Assembly (NCBI RefSeq): GCF_002775205.1
Contig: NC_036447.1
Coordinates: forward strand, 29,510,245 to 29,574,244
Reading direction: 5' to 3'
DNA length: 64,000 nt
Origin: Xiphophorus maculatus
Taxonomy: Eukaryota > Chordata > Actinopteri > Cyprinodontiformes > Poeciliidae
A model generated the notes under the pieces. That model made no database searches and had not been told where the DNA came from. It worked only from the letters and a program-made list of their open reading frames with translations. This document shows positions 10,401 to 23,171 of this stretch, piece after piece. The position numbers and the translations under genes were made by a program. Each line of letters begins with the position of its first letter. Within the stretch, counting starts at the first letter, position 1.

Positions 10401-13400
10401 GTCCTCTCTGCCGGGTTGTTTGTCCTCCTCCGCTGTCGGTGTAACCTGCAACCTGTTTCCCGCTTCATCTCCTCTGTGCAGCCAGAGCCTGTTGTGTGAT
10501 GTGACTATAGTTGCAGAGGATGTAGAGATTGCTGCTCACAGGGTGGTTCTGGCTGCCGGGAGCCCTTATTTCCACGCCATGTTTACAGGTACGGACCGTC
10601 CTCTGTCCCCGCCGCGCTTCAGTTAGGGCTGGACGATACGGCCTAAAAAATAAAACGGGACACGATAGCAGCGATTCGTATCAGTCCATATAGATCATTT
10701 GTAGCATCCAGTCATTGGTTAAATAATGATTTATTAAAACCATCCGTATCATTCATCAACCAATGTAAGAGCTAGCCAACGAGAGCAAATAATATTAGAA
10801 TTGTCTGCGCCATCCGTCGTCGTACATATCCTGCTACAGCACAGTTCCTTTAATTTATCCTAGCAGTAGCACATTTTTTCATAAAAATTTCAAGATTCTC
10901 TCATTTTTAATTTCAATCCCAGTTACTTTCTTATTCCCTTATTGACTGAAGCTAAAATGGAGTTGCTTTTGATCCTTTTTTCTGTCAACCTTTTTTGTTC
11001 ATTTCGATGAACTTTCTTCTGTTAACAAGAAAGTTACCAAAATAAAAGCTTATAAGCTTAACAGTAATTACAATAGCCTAACTTTACTCAGTTAGCCTTT
11101 ATATAATTATTGGTTAGTTTTTTTTGTTTTAAATGTCTGAAATACAGACTGGTGACTGGTGACCTTTCCTGTTTTATCCACAGTTTTAAATTTCATGCCA
11201 TTGATTTGTATTGTTAAGCAGTTATGGAGGAACCTGAAACTGCTGCTGTTTCAGGTTTAAGAAAAACAATGTTTAGCCAGTAAGTCAGAACAACAAAGAC
11301 CAAGCTGCTGGTCCAACTGTTGAAATTTATTTAGTACAGACTACTGGAAGCACAAAGCACTTTGATTTTTTTAACAGTGCTGCCACTCGGATGGTGCCAA
11401 ATATCACCAATATGTCACATTTGAGTTGACTGTTGAGCAAGTCACTCAACAGGTTGTTGCTAGGTAACCAAAGAGTGAGTGAGTTGGTTGATGCTAGCCA
11501 CCTTGCTTAGCACTCTTGTGACAGGTTGAGCAGCTAAAGCCTTTCCTCTGCCTACATTCCCCAGTATGCCGTGTGGTTCTTGATCACAGTTCATTGAATT
11601 TGTATATATTAAATATTTTAACAGACATATTATCTACTAATATTGCTCATGTGTTTATTGTAATATATATTGATATTGATTTATTGTCCAGCCATAATTT
11701 CAGTTTCTGTCTTCCTGCTGTGTTTGTCACTAACTGAATCGTAACGTTTTTAAACGCCGCGGACAGGAGAGATGACGGAGAGCAGAGCGAAACGAGTGAG
11801 GATAAAGGAGATGGGCGGCTGGACTCTGGGCCTGCTGGTGGACTACATCTACACAGCAGAGATTCAGGTCACCGAGGACAACGTCCAGGTAACCAAGCAC
11901 TCCGTGGTAAGATACTGACAGCGACATGTAAACGTATTCATACCTCTTAAACTTCTTCACATCACAACCAGCGTATTTTATTGGGGCTTTTTTTTTTATG
12001 ATTGACCAAAACAGAGAAGTGCATTACTGTGAAGAGAAAGGAATCTGATGTATGGTTTTAATTTTGACCAATAAAAATCAGGGAGTTCTGGGATGCATTT
12101 CTATTCTCAGCTGGATTTGTATCTTGACTTTCAATCACATGAATAGTTATTTGATGTAAACCCTCTGTTGTAGCTCTGGTTCATGTTCAGGGTGGTCATC
12201 CTAATAGGAAGTGAACGTTGCCCCAGTGTCTGGTCCTCTGCAGCTTCTATCAGCGAGAGGAAAAATGGCGGATGCACGGAACTGATTAGCTGTAAATTCA
12301 TGACCTTGTTTAGCAGTTCCACTGCAAATATTGTGACGGAATAGATGAGAAAATGTCATGGACTTTAGAGAAAAATAAACAGACTGAAAGAATGACCCAA
12401 AAAGAATATGAAGATATCTGTGAATCACAGAGAATACATGTAAATGCTCTCCTACACACTCACAGAGCACCAAAAATGTATTTAAGGGTTAAGAAATTTG
12501 ATTCATGATATGTCCCCTTTAACTCCCACTTGCTTTCATGTCTTTGCTGAGAATGATGCTGCCACTCCCATGTTTCACAGTGTTGGTGTTGTGGAACATT
12601 AGTTTTCAGAGTTAGGGTCTCATCCAGATCACCTCCCTCCACCGGTTTGCTTGGCCCCCTGCTCAGGTCTATGCTAAACCGTAACCATGACAGCTTCTGT
12701 CTTTCTCTTGGCCACTCTTTGTGTTTGCGCCCACCAGGCTCTGCTGCCTGCAGCGGGACTGCTGCAGCTCAGCGAGGTGAAGAAGGCCTGCTGCGAGTTC
12801 CTGGGCTCCCAGCTCCACCCGTCCAACTGCCTGGGGATCAGAGCCTTCGCCGACCTACATGCCTGCTCCCAGCTTCTGTCTCTGGCTAACAGCTACGCAG
12901 GTTTGTGTCCTTAGACTCTGGCAACACTTCCCACTGCTTCATTAAGTGCAGTTTGCATTTGTTCGGGACTATCTAGGACGGGGGGGCGGACGAGACAGAA
13001 TGAGGACAGGTGTAATTAATGGAGACGCTGTGGAAAACTTCTGTTGGTGCCTGAGAAGTAGTACCGACGCATTATGTCTGTGCTGACAGAGCATAATTTC
13101 ACGGAGGTGGTGGGGAGTGAGGAGTTTCTGAACCTGGGCATGGAGCAGGTGTCCAGCCTGATCGCCAGTGACAAGCTCACCATCCCGTCAGAGGAGAAGG
13201 TGCACGCCCCCACCGGCCTGCGCTCAGGTGTGATACAGCAAACACACACACCTCGGCCTTATGCATGTCTGTGTTTCTGCAAAGGTGTTTGAAGCAGTGA
13301 TCTCTTGGGTCAACCATGACAAAGATGTCCGACAGGAACACCTGGCCCACCTGATGGAGCATGTCCGTCTGCCGCTGCTCTCAAGAGAATACCTGGTGCA

Positions 13401-16400
13401 GGTACGTTCAACCTGTCTGCTTTTTGTTCATCAGATAAAATATCTACATTATTTCACCAGAGAAGACCACTTCTTCTTATTGTTAGCGTGTGTGAGCCAT
13501 GAGATTTGAAACTTTTACTTCATCAAAGGGGCAGTATCATGTTTACGTTTTTGAGCATTACATCATGTTATATGTTATTCCCTCAAAAAACATATCTTGG
13601 GCATTGCTTTGATTCTTTCAGACATGTTTGAGAAATCCTTTAATCTCCGTGGCAACCATTCAGCTGGGGAATCTATCACCACCTTTGAATGGAGCTCCTA
13701 CTCAAAAACTGAACCTGTGAGCTGCAGTTCCCAAGCTTCCACCTCACAGGAAGCTTGGGAAAGTCTTGTGAAATCCCTCCAGACTAGCCAGCGGCATTTA
13801 GCAAACACCTGGTGGAACTGCACATCTGCTGAGCTTATATCAGCCTGAGTTAATTACAGATTTGTTTGTTGCAAAATCCCCCAAAGAGGACAAACATCAT
13901 TTTTGCTTTTAAATGACTTTCATTAAATAGTATATTAGGACTAAACTAATCTCCAGACAATCCCTTTTTATACCAGATCAGTAAAATTAACATTGTTTGC
14001 TATAGCTGTAGGCATAGAAACGCATGCTGTAGTCTAAATTATGCAAAGTTTACTTTTAACAAGTCAGTGCTGAACATTTGATTAATTATGCAAAATAATT
14101 CAGTTGAAATGGATAAAATTATTTATTTAAAACCTGAGAGAACATGCAGTCTAATAGAAACTGTATCTGACATGACTGGAAGCATCCGACTGTGGTGAAT
14201 AAAACACCTTGACACAAACGAGCAGAGCAAGAAGCTCTCAGTCGACGTCCCAGCTGATTCAGCAGCTGAGTTCTGTCAGAGATGAACACAGATGGTCACG
14301 ACTCAACTGTTCCGTACGTTTGTTTCTGACTGAGTGCGAGATGATTATTCATGCTTTAGTCTCATCTTATATAGACTCTTCTAATAATCATTTTACCTAT
14401 TCATTAGGAACAAGTTGGCCTGTATCCACGCAGGACTCTTTACACCTGCTTTTGTCTGTGTACAGTGACTGCTGGTACATCTTGGCAAGAATTGTAAAAT
14501 TTCCAGTCCTTCTTTTCAGAAGCAAAGCTGTCTAGCTCCAGTTTTTGAGTCTGAACAGTGACAGTTTGTCTGGTCAGAGGGTAAATTAGTAGCACAGACT
14601 CATGTAGCGCAACAGCCAACCATAACACATCTCTTCAGTCTTTGACTGCTGGAAATTACGCTGAAACTAGTTTATAACACATTGATTCAGACTTGGATTT
14701 ATGTTATTGTCATTGCACAAAGACACAACAGTGAATTTGGCAATGACATGTCACAGAAAAAAATCACTGAAGAACTATAAGTATTACTATTTACATACAG
14801 ACATACAGTATATATACATATGCATCCATACAAGTTACTGGTGCAGGTGACTTAAATTAGGTAAATGTAAACTGAGTTTTGATGGTGAGATTTTATAATT
14901 TCCTGTTTTCATTTTGACTTTAATACTGTTTTTATCTTGTTTTAGGTGCATCAGATTTATTTCTCTGTGTTGCGAAGCGCTTTGTGACTTATAACTGTGA
15001 AATGATTTATATAATAAGATGATATTTACTGTAAAATTGGCGATTTGACATGAACTGTGAAGTTACTGAAATAATAACCTAAACATCCCTCCTTAAGTCC
15101 TGGAATAAATGTTATTACTTATTAGCCGCTAAAACAGGGCAAACAGAATAACCTTTGACTTAAGAATTTAAATGGAAGAATTAATTACTATCCAGGATTT
15201 CAAAAGTCTTGAAAATCCTGTAGAGTTTAACAGGCCAGGTCAGTTCAGTGTCGCCTTCACAGAGATGTTTGAATTCAAACAAAAATGATTGATCCCAAAG
15301 AAAAATTAAATGGTGTTGTAAATCATAGAAAAGGGCCAAGAAGTCACCCCTGAGGTACTCCACCTCTAAGCCAAGCCACTGAGATTATACAGCAGCTAAG
15401 TAACAGCAAGTCTGTTAATTTAAATGGATGACCTCAACAAAAACTTCAATGATTGTAGACATTGAAGAGAGTGCAATGATCAGTACTATCTGAGCTGATT
15501 AAGCTGCAGTGGACGTGTATTTGCATATTTTACACATTTTATTTTGTATGTTTGTTCTACAGTTTTTGTCTCTGGTAAGAAAATGTTTGCTCAATTTAAA
15601 TCAAGAGTTTGTGTCGATGTAAATGATCGATACCAAGAACGTTTGCTTCGGCTTTCCTTGTCCTTGTGGCTACCAGAACCTGGTAGCTGGCTAGTTCCGT
15701 TTTCTGATTGCTTCCTGTTTGGCCATCAGCGTGTCGAGGAAGAGTTCTTGATAAAGAACAGCAGTGCCTGCAAAGACTACCTGATCGAGGCCATGAAGTA
15801 CCACCTGTTGCCAGCCGACCAGCGAGCTCTGATGAAGACCGCTCGAACCCGGATGAGAACGCCGGTCTCCTGCCCTAAGGTACAGATGGTCACCTCTCAG
15901 AGCCTTCCCTTCAGAAGAGCTGGGATGTTCCAAGTGTTGTTCAAACACTCTTTTAAGTGCAGTGTGGCTTCTCTTGCATGTAGGTGATGGTGGTGGTTGG
16001 AGGTCAGGCGCCGAAGGCCATCCGAAGTGTTGAGTGTTTCGACTTTGAGGAGCAGCGATGGTACCAAGTGGCTGAACTTCCTACTAGAAGATGCAGAGCA
16101 GGTAGGAAAACCTGAACTGCTAAAACTGCCTTGTGATAGTATTCTCGCCCCATGAACTTTTTCCATGTTTTCCACATTACCGCCATAAAACTGAAAATGT
16201 TTAGCTCAGATTTTATTTCGGAGAGCAACTCAAAGTAGTGCTTAATTATAGCAAAGTGGAAGAAAAACTATGGAGTGCTTGTAATAGTTTCTCCCTCGAG
16301 AGCTGTGGACCTTGATTTGGTTATTGAACTGGGCCAAATGTGAAATCCCTTATAGGGGAGAGAATATGTTTGCATTGCTCTGAATAAAGTGCTATGTACT

Positions 16401-19400
16401 CTGAAGGTGGTGGAAAGCTGTGTCACCAGAGTACGTATAGACCAGCCTAAGGCTTCCTCTAAGATTTATAGAAACCTCCAAGCGAACACCAGTAAACAAC
16501 TACTTGGTGTTGGGTCTCCAGGTGTGGTGTACACGGGGGGTTCTGTGTATGCCGTTGGTGGTTTCAACGGCTCTTTGAGAGTGCGGACGGTGGACTGCTA
16601 CGAACCGGTGATGGACCGCTGGACAAGCGTGAGCAGCATGCAGGACCGCAGGTCGACGCTTGGCGCCGCTGTGCTCAACGGACTCCTGTATGCCGTAGGG
16701 GGCTTCGACGGCAGCAGAGGTACCGCTTCCTCCTTCTCTGGTTGAAACCTGATGAGAAGCGATGGTTGGCGGACGGTTTTTCCTCTTACTGGTTCATTCT
16801 CTGTGACTGCAGGTCTTTCCACAGTTGAGGCCTACAACGCCAAGACTGACGAGTGGTTCCACGTGTTGCCCATGAGCACCCGGCGCAGCAGCGTAGGAGT
16901 CGGTGTTGTCAATGGTGATTGCAGCTCTGTTTTTAATTTGAAGGTTGACAAATAGGCAGTACAAAAAGCGCAATAAACAACAAATAACAAATGTTTAGCC
17001 TACCGAGGTCTTAAGAGTTCACTGAACCCTGCGAGCTTTTTACCGCTGTCCGGGGTGACACCTGCCACGTTACTCCTTAGCGCCGCACTAAGACCGCAGT
17101 ATTTTAATTTTACAAATATACCACTTTAAATACCATTAGTTGTTCAATTTGAAATGATTTCCGATGCTTCCAGGGATCCTGTATGCTGTGGGAGGTTATG
17201 ACGGAGCCACCAGGCAGTGCTTGAGTACAGTGGAAGCTTACAATCCTAAAAGCAACGCGTGGAGCTACATAGCAGAGATGGGCACGAGACGCAGTGGAGC
17301 AGGTGTGTGTTTGTGTCATCAAATGTGAGTTTAGGTTTTATTAAAGGGTTAGTATTATGTGCTACAAAATTAACGTTTTTGGTTTTTTCTACACCAAACT
17401 CTCTTTGGTGTAGAAGTTCTTACTGAGGGAAGAAGACTGATAGTTTGGTGGTTTATCTATCTCTGACATGTCTAAAATATAAGAAACTACTAGAAAAACG
17501 CTTCAAAAAAAGGCACACTGCTAATGATGACGGCTCTAATCCTGCTTATTGGTAAAATGAGATACTCAACAGTTGTGTTACTGCAACACAATTGGCCAGA
17601 TAATCTGCATCTGATCCTGTCTGGTGGTTTTCCCAGGTGTGGGTGTGTTAAAAGGTTTGCTGTACGCTGTGGGGGGGCATGACGGTCCGTTGGTGAGGAA
17701 GAGCTGTGAAGTTTACGATCCAGCCACCAACAGCTGGCGGCAGGTAGCCGACATGAACATGTGTCGACGGAACGCAGGTGAGTCAGGAGGAGTCCCACCT
17801 GGACGCATCAGATGCTGGTTTTTCCACTGGCGGATGTTCGTCTTCATGTGTCTGTGCTTTCAGGAGTGTGTGCCGTAAACAACCTGCTGTACGTGGTGGG
17901 AGGCGACGACGGCAGCTGCAACTTGGCCTCTGTGGAGTTCTACAACCCAACCACTGACAAGTGGACGCTATTGCCAACCTGCATGAGCACAGGCCGCAGT
18001 TATGCAGGTCAGTGAGCACGTCGAGCCCCACACACAATGTGACTTTTCCCAAGTTTTTTTAAAGCCCTTTTTTTTCCCAAATAAAATTATTTGAAATGTG
18101 AATTACTGGGTTCATACTTTGAAAACCACATTTTGCTGCAACTAAAGCTGCAGATATTTTAGAATATGTCACCTTGCACATGTTTGCTGTGCTTTTGACT
18201 GAAACAAATTTTACTTTCTTCTACAAGAGCGTTCGGCATGTCCACTATGTACTTCAAGTTTTATCACAAAATTTTGTAGAACTATTATTATAATGATAAA
18301 AATGACAATGAGAACTAATTATTTTTATACTTTTTTTTTTTTAGGTATGCCTGTGACTGCATGGCACAATAATCATAACACCTTTAGTAAACCTGTCACA
18401 TAAAGACAGTAACTGCATATTACTCATATTTATTGATAGTTATTGATATGCCTTTAATGAAGAAACAGTGTAGAAAAAAAGCAAAACTAACAATTTCAAC
18501 AATCTGGACAGTTTTAGGGGGTTTTAAACTTCATCAATTGGAATTTATCGCGACAAGGATAAATCAAAATCGTTTTGTGATAAATTTATCACAATAAATG
18601 ATAAACGACACAACAAATGCCCAACACTACGTCTTCCATCCTCTGCTCAAAAGAGTGGTGACAAGGGCAGGGAAATTAATATTCCTTAAAGGGGAATATT
18701 AATTCCCCTTTGTGTAGAATACTGCCCCTTGTCGGAGCTTTACATCATGTTATGTTATTCCCTCATAAAGTGCTGCTTTGATTCTCTCATGCATGTTTGA
18801 GAAGTCGTTTAATCTCCCATGACAACCAGTCACCTGCAAAACACCTGGGTGGACCTAACGCCTCCTCTGAGGCACAGTTTCCAACCTTCTGAGACTCCTC
18901 CTCTCCTTCAGACTAGCCAGTGGCAATTAGCAAACACCTAGTAGAACTGCACATCTGCTCAGTTCTTTATAGGAGCTACTTCTCATTGCAACGCTGGTAA
19001 ATCGTTGTTAAATGTTTAGTAGAGGAGTGGTGTTGTGGTGACTTCCCAAAGGCAGAGTTTCAGAAAGAGCAGGGGCTTCTTAAAGAGGCAGAGAGGCAAG
19101 GTGTTAAATTAAGTAAAATTTCTTTTTAGTCATATTTGATATGTACGTTATTAGAACAAATGAAAGTAATATAAGTACTTGATTGTGCTATAAAATTGCA
19201 GTAGGTGCCTGGGAACCCCTTAAATGTTGTTGCTTGTCTGATAAATCCTAAATATTTAGCAGTGTTGGCTCTTGTTTTGAAAGGTTCCCATGTTATGTAC
19301 AGCTTTCTGAACATCTACAAGGCTTTGTGCATTTCGTTTGATATGACCAATGTGTGAGACATGGCAGCAGTAATGCAGCTCTGCTTCCTCCCTGTTGCAG

Positions 19401-19429
19401 GTGTGACGGTGATCGACAAGCCCTTATGA
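7483..19429 (+). CDS. klhl2: Kelch-like protein 2 (Mayven), complete, 15 coding exons
   Basis: BTB-BACK-kelch adaptor for CUL3 ubiquitin ligases. In mammals KLHL2 targets WNK kinases and binds actin. Coding exons: 7483-7499, 10274-10393, 10482-10588, 11767-11888, 12738-12900, 13090-13199, 13285-13401, 15730-15879, 15984-16101, 16522-16719, 16813-16914, 17174-17302, 17637-17777, 17864-18007, 19401-19429. All phases close, giving 588 aa (human 593). BTB is about 40-145 ([20 protein letters not shown]), BACK about 150-260 ([13 protein letters not shown]), and six kelch repeats about 303-580 ([39 protein letters not shown]). The end, [10 protein letters not shown], together with synteny favours KLHL2 over KLHL3. 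RRSSVGV matches the phosphoregulated KLHL3 loop (Ser433). Start 7483 gives a family-like N-terminal length (MDSHPL); an in-frame ATG at 7432 would add 17 residues. Confidence 0.95.
7504..7541. repeat. (TG)n-(CG)n-(TG)n tract just inside klhl2 intron 1
   Basis: An alternating purine-pyrimidine tract that begins within the GTAAGTG splice donor of klhl2 exon 1 and runs through CGCGCGCGCGCG. It is the kind of sequence that can adopt Z-DNA. In RNA it is UG-rich next to a 5' splice site. Confidence 0.85.
9750..10187. mobile_element. Degenerate hAT-like MITE
   Basis: The left end, TTAGGCCTGTCGCAAT, and the right end, ATCATGACGGGACTAA, are imperfect reverse complements. The right part carries the phrase ATAACGTCTGGGACAATTTATC, common in teleost elements of this type. 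No coding capacity. The boundary is approximate. Two overlapping hairpins (10047-10071 and 10058-10084) lie inside. Confidence 0.5.
10238..10262. repeat. (GT)n microsatellite before klhl2 exon 2
   Basis: About 12 GT units end 11 bp before the exon-2 splice acceptor, replacing most of the usual polypyrimidine tract. Confidence 0.9.
10626..11693. mobile_element. hAT-like non-autonomous element in klhl2 intron 3
   Basis: It begins GGGCTGGACGATACGG and ends GATTTATTGTCCAGCC, so the termini are inverted repeats of about 13 bp (GGCTGGAC shared exactly). This terminal motif is common among teleost non-autonomous DNA transposons. The interior of about 1.07 kb has no transposase-like frame. I could not see a clear 8-bp target duplication. 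Confidence 0.6.
13528..13850 (+). mobile_element. Family-A MITE, 3' truncated
   Basis: The left terminus GGGGCAGTATCATGT is followed by the family body (TTACATCATGTTAT, ATTCTTTCAGACATGTTTGAGAAATCC, AGACTAGCCAGCGGCATTTAGC). The copy breaks off after the sequence equivalent to GAGCTTAT, so the right terminus is missing. Lies in klhl2 intron 7. Confidence 0.75.
13850..15729 (+). other. klhl2 intron 7, remaining part
   Basis: AT-rich intronic sequence between the truncated MITE and exon 8. No repeat boundary or extra exon is clear. Open frames at 14209-14535 and 15544-15729 have no domain; the second merely reads into exon 8. Confidence 0.6.
18008..19400 (+). other. klhl2 intron 14
   Basis: A 1.39-kb GT-AG intron before the 29-nt last coding exon. 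It contains a repeat fragment about 18495-18640 with ATTTATCACAATAAATGATA and GCCCAACACT, which resembles the MITE at 35643-35946. A hairpin pair (18674-18704) and a family-A MITE (18690-19220) follow. Confidence 0.7.
18690..19220 (+). mobile_element. Family-A MITE, near full length
   Basis: It reads AGAATACTGCCCCTTGTCGGAG at the left, then GCTTTACATCATGTTATG, GACTAGCCAGTGGCAATTAGC and GTGCTATAAAATTGCAGTAG, and the right terminus is degraded (GTGCCTGGGAACCCCTT). The left boundary is blurred by a nested palindrome. Non-coding. Confidence 0.7.
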
Positions 19430-19787
19430 CTGCTCCTGACTCCTGCCTCTGATTAAAAAGCGGAACGCGTTCTGCTGAACACCGATCTTGGATCTGCCTT
19501 CGACGCCAATGCGGAGATGGGCAGCATTAGCACAGCCACCGACGAAGATGTTGATGCTGGGAATGATGAAGGTTCTTGCACTTACATTGGGAGGCGCCGC
19601 AGCGGACGAGGGGCGTCGAACCTGCGTTTATTTTGGCTCCCGGCGGGACCGCGGCAGCGGAGGATACAGTCGGGTTGGAAGCACCACGTGGATCACTGCA
19701 GTGCCATCGAAACGCTACTGATATGAAGCTGCTATGACTGCAAAGTTACTTTAACACTAGTTAATTTTAACACAAACCAGATGAGAG

Positions 19788-19824
<37 letters not shown>

Positions 19825-20710
19825 ACCCGTCAGATCTGTGGCAGAGCGGAGGAGCGGAGGAGCATTTCTGCTTTTATTCCTCCGGGGAGGAAGCTGGTGT
19901 ACTTGCGTATTAAGGTGCTCCATTGCTCGCACATGTAAGCATGTTTTTGTTTGCATCAGAGAGTTGGCGTGGTGAGGCCTTTTTTTCGACGCTGCATGAA
20001 CACACTTTGTCTGACTTCTTAGCTATTCCAGTGTTGCAGAGAGGCCCCGACGAGTGCCTGAATGTCAGAGTCCTCCATGTTTGTTTTGTAGCTTCGGTAC
20101 CGGAACCAGGACAGCCGCTATTCTGAGATAAACAAATCATGACTTTAGGACGGTGCATTAGCTAGTGTTGAGGCAGAATAACAGAATGTTAAAAAGCACT
20201 TGAGAACATGATTATGTATATTTTTTTCTGTTGAGATAGGAGACTTTAATTTTGTCAGGAAGAGAGAGAGTGGAGTCTTGTTAACTAGCGGCCATATTTG
20301 CCGTGGTTGGAAACACTAATGAAAGCAGCAGCAGACTGAACTCAATGCATGGACTCTGTCTCTAACCTGTTCGTCAGTTTCCTTCTTTCCTTTGGTGTAA
20401 TGACGTTTATAACTACTGCACACCCTGACGTAATATGAATGTGCCAATTTTAATGTCTCCTCTTTTCTGTCTCTTTTTACGGCTCCGTGTTTCTGACCTC
20501 TTCTCTCTTTCTGGAAAGTGACCAAACCTCCTCCTGAGTTTCTCTCTCTTCTGTCTTTCATTTCCTGCTATTGTCAGAGTCGCTCTGAAAAAGTGAAAGT
20601 GGTATCGCTGTTTCTCGTCGGTGTATTGATGAATGTCATGTAGGCTTATAACTCTGAAAATGTTTTATTACATGTTTTATATTATCATTAATAAATATGC
20701 TTCTTGTATT
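19430..20710 (+). other. klhl2 3' UTR
   Basis: Presumed 3' UTR running from the stop codon to an AATAAA at 20690-20695. It carries a (GA)n tract at 19783-19822. Frames in the first 300 bp are not conserved proteins. The UTR end is inferred from the hexamer only. Confidence 0.55.
19783..19822. repeat. (GA)n microsatellite
   Basis: About 19 GA units with one interruption (GC) near the start, inside the presumed klhl2 3' UTR. Confidence 0.9.
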
Positions 20711-21217
20711 TAAAGCTGTGAAATGCTAATAATCTGTTTTTAAAACTTTGCCAAATCAGTAAAACATTTAAATTACACGTGTCATGTGTGATTCTTGTGA
20801 GTTTGCTTGTTGTGAATGTGCGTTGTTTCTCCGGGTGATCCGGTTTTAATTACATTTCCTGTGCAAAAGAAAAAAAAAAATTAAGAATTTAATATTGGCA
20901 TGTAATTTAGGGATACGTTAAAATTACTCTAATACACGACATCTATTTAACTCAAGCTTTAATTGTTGTTTAAGTGTTTTACTTTCATAAGTATGTACAG
21001 TTGTACTTAAAAACGTATGGTGGTAAACAATTCTTCTCTAGACTTGCATTGTATTTGTCCCACGTTTTATTCAGCTGAGCCTTTAGGTCTGTTATTTCTA
21101 CAGAGACAGCTGAGGTTGGAGCACGTAGCAATATTTAACAGCAAACTAAAGCCAAACATTATATATATAAAAAAAGAAAAACTAAATGTGACTAAAGTTC
21201 TGATGGCAGACACCCCC

Positions 21218-21461
21218 ACCACCCCATCTCTACCCTCGTCCAGCCCGCTGGACTTATGAAAACAGATCCGGCCTCCTATTGGCTTTCACTGCAGAGCCCT
21301 CCAGTCTCACTATCATCGCTCCATTCCGCGAACCAATCAGCGAAGCCGCTCTGGTCATGACGTCACTCTCCTCTCGTGTCGGCCAATAGAATTTTCCAAT
21401 ATTACTGTACTTGACCAGGTAGTCCTCCTCTTCCTCAGGTAGACGGACTCGCTGCGGAAAG
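21218..21461 (+). promoter_or_regulatory. msmo1 promoter and non-coding exon 1
   Basis: A compact cluster of sites upstream of a likely 5' splice donor (GCGGAAAG|GTGAGG, exon end 21461). CCAAT boxes (NF-Y) occur at 21278-21282 (reverse), 21333-21337, 21383-21387 and 21396-21400. A perfect CRE, TGACGTCA, is at 21358-21365. ACCACCCCAT (21218-21227) matches the sterol regulatory element consensus ATCACCCCAC at 8 of 10 bases. SREBP acting with NF-Y, often with a CRE factor, is the known control of cholesterol-synthesis genes, so this fits msmo1. Neither the transcription start nor the exon-1 start is visible. Confidence 0.65.
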
Positions 21462-23155
21462 GTGAGGCTGTCAAGTTGTTCCGTTCTGCAGGGGAAACAG
21501 TTGATTTAAAAGTTTTTATAACATGTTTTTGTTAACTTAAAAAGGTTTATTATCTTGTTTCGGTGTTTACGTGAGATTTTAGCTAATATGCATATTGGGC
21601 TAACGGTGTGGCGTAACTTATTATCTCTCATAAGACTGAATATTTGATTGTTGCTTGAGTTTTGATCTATCCTTTTGTTGGTCTTTGTTTAATTCATATT
21701 TTTGAAGGACTTTAAACGCTGTAAAAAAATAACAATCTAAATGTACGTATTCAGATTGTCTAATGTACGTATTGGCAGATATGTGGTTTGAAGTTTGGTA
21801 GACGCAGCAAATGAATCTTGTTTATTTTTTGTAAAACTCGACACTTTATTTACTGAACTTAAATTGGTAAGATAAGAAACCAATTTTATTTTGCGTCACG
21901 ACCAAAAACGTGTGTCGCCTTAGTTTTGAACATTCTGCTTCCAAAACGCCGGAATCTTTATAGTCTATTAGACTAAAAACAAAGGTCAAAGGCACAAAGA
22001 GTGACTTTGGAAACATACCAGAAATGGTCAAAATAACTACGTAACATAAGTTATTAGACAAATAAATCCAAACTAATTTTGTATAACTAGAAGATGATTA
22101 AACAGAAAAAAACACATATTTAGGAAATACAAAACTTAGACACATTAATAAAAGACTTCAACCATAAATAGTAATTGCATAAATAAATGTAAATGATCAA
22201 TTGTTTTTCATTATAAAATGACACTGTAGCAAAACAGTACAATCTAATTTATGAGAATAAAGAAAAAAAATTTAAAGAAAATATTTTATGTCTGTTATCT
22301 TCTGTAAATATTTATCTCTCACTGACTTTCTGGAGGCCTGAAGAGTGAAAACACCTTAAACCAGCAGTTTAATTCAAAGTGTTATTGTAATTTCATATTT
22401 TGTTAGTCAGTGCCTGAAATTTTGAGCGGTTTGTCTGTGTGTGTTTTAAAATGTAATTTTGGACATTTCATAAGAGAAACAGAGTCCTGACAAATACCTT
22501 CTTATTCCTCTTTGCATCTTTGACTATCAGCAGCTCACTGATAGCAAACATAACTAACTGAGTCTCCTTCTCTCAGTAATGGCACCTGCAATGAAGAGTG
22601 TTGTTACAGGAAGCCTGCTTTATGCCGTGTCTGCTGTTGTTTTGTTTTCAACCACTCAAAACCGATCAAACGTCTGATTACGACCACAAAATGGCTTCTT
22701 ATCTGTCTTTAAATTGGTAACAGTATTATTATTATAGTAATTCCTGCTTAATCAACAGAAATAAATTTGACCTTTATGACTTCTGGGAATAAAGTTCTTG
22801 GGAGAGTTCCAGCTTCAGCGATACAGGCACAGAGCTGGCTCAGTTTAGCAGCTGTTTTTCAATGGCTGAATGATTCTTTCAGTAGGTCGGAGTTGAACAA
22901 CTTAAGAAACAAAAGCAGCTCTCTGAAATTGGGATGAGACAGAAAATAATTGAAAAAGTAGCCAAAGTCAAAAGAAAAACCATGAAAGTCTATAAATGAA
23001 GGCCCAGTGCTGTACATATAACGAATAAACTTGAGGTAAAGTGATACATGCGGATAAATGATATCTCTGAAACAGTGCAGTTACACTGATTTCTGCTTCT
23101 GACGTATAACTACGATGTAATTACTACGTCTAAGCGTGTTGGTGTCTTCCTCCAG
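21462..23155 (+). other. msmo1 intron 1 (inferred)
   Basis: AT-rich DNA between the inferred non-coding exon 1 donor (21462) and the acceptor CTTCCTCCAG ending at 23155. I see no coding exon or clear transposon in it. Confidence 0.55.
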
Positions 23156-23171
23156 ACTGCATCCTCACATC

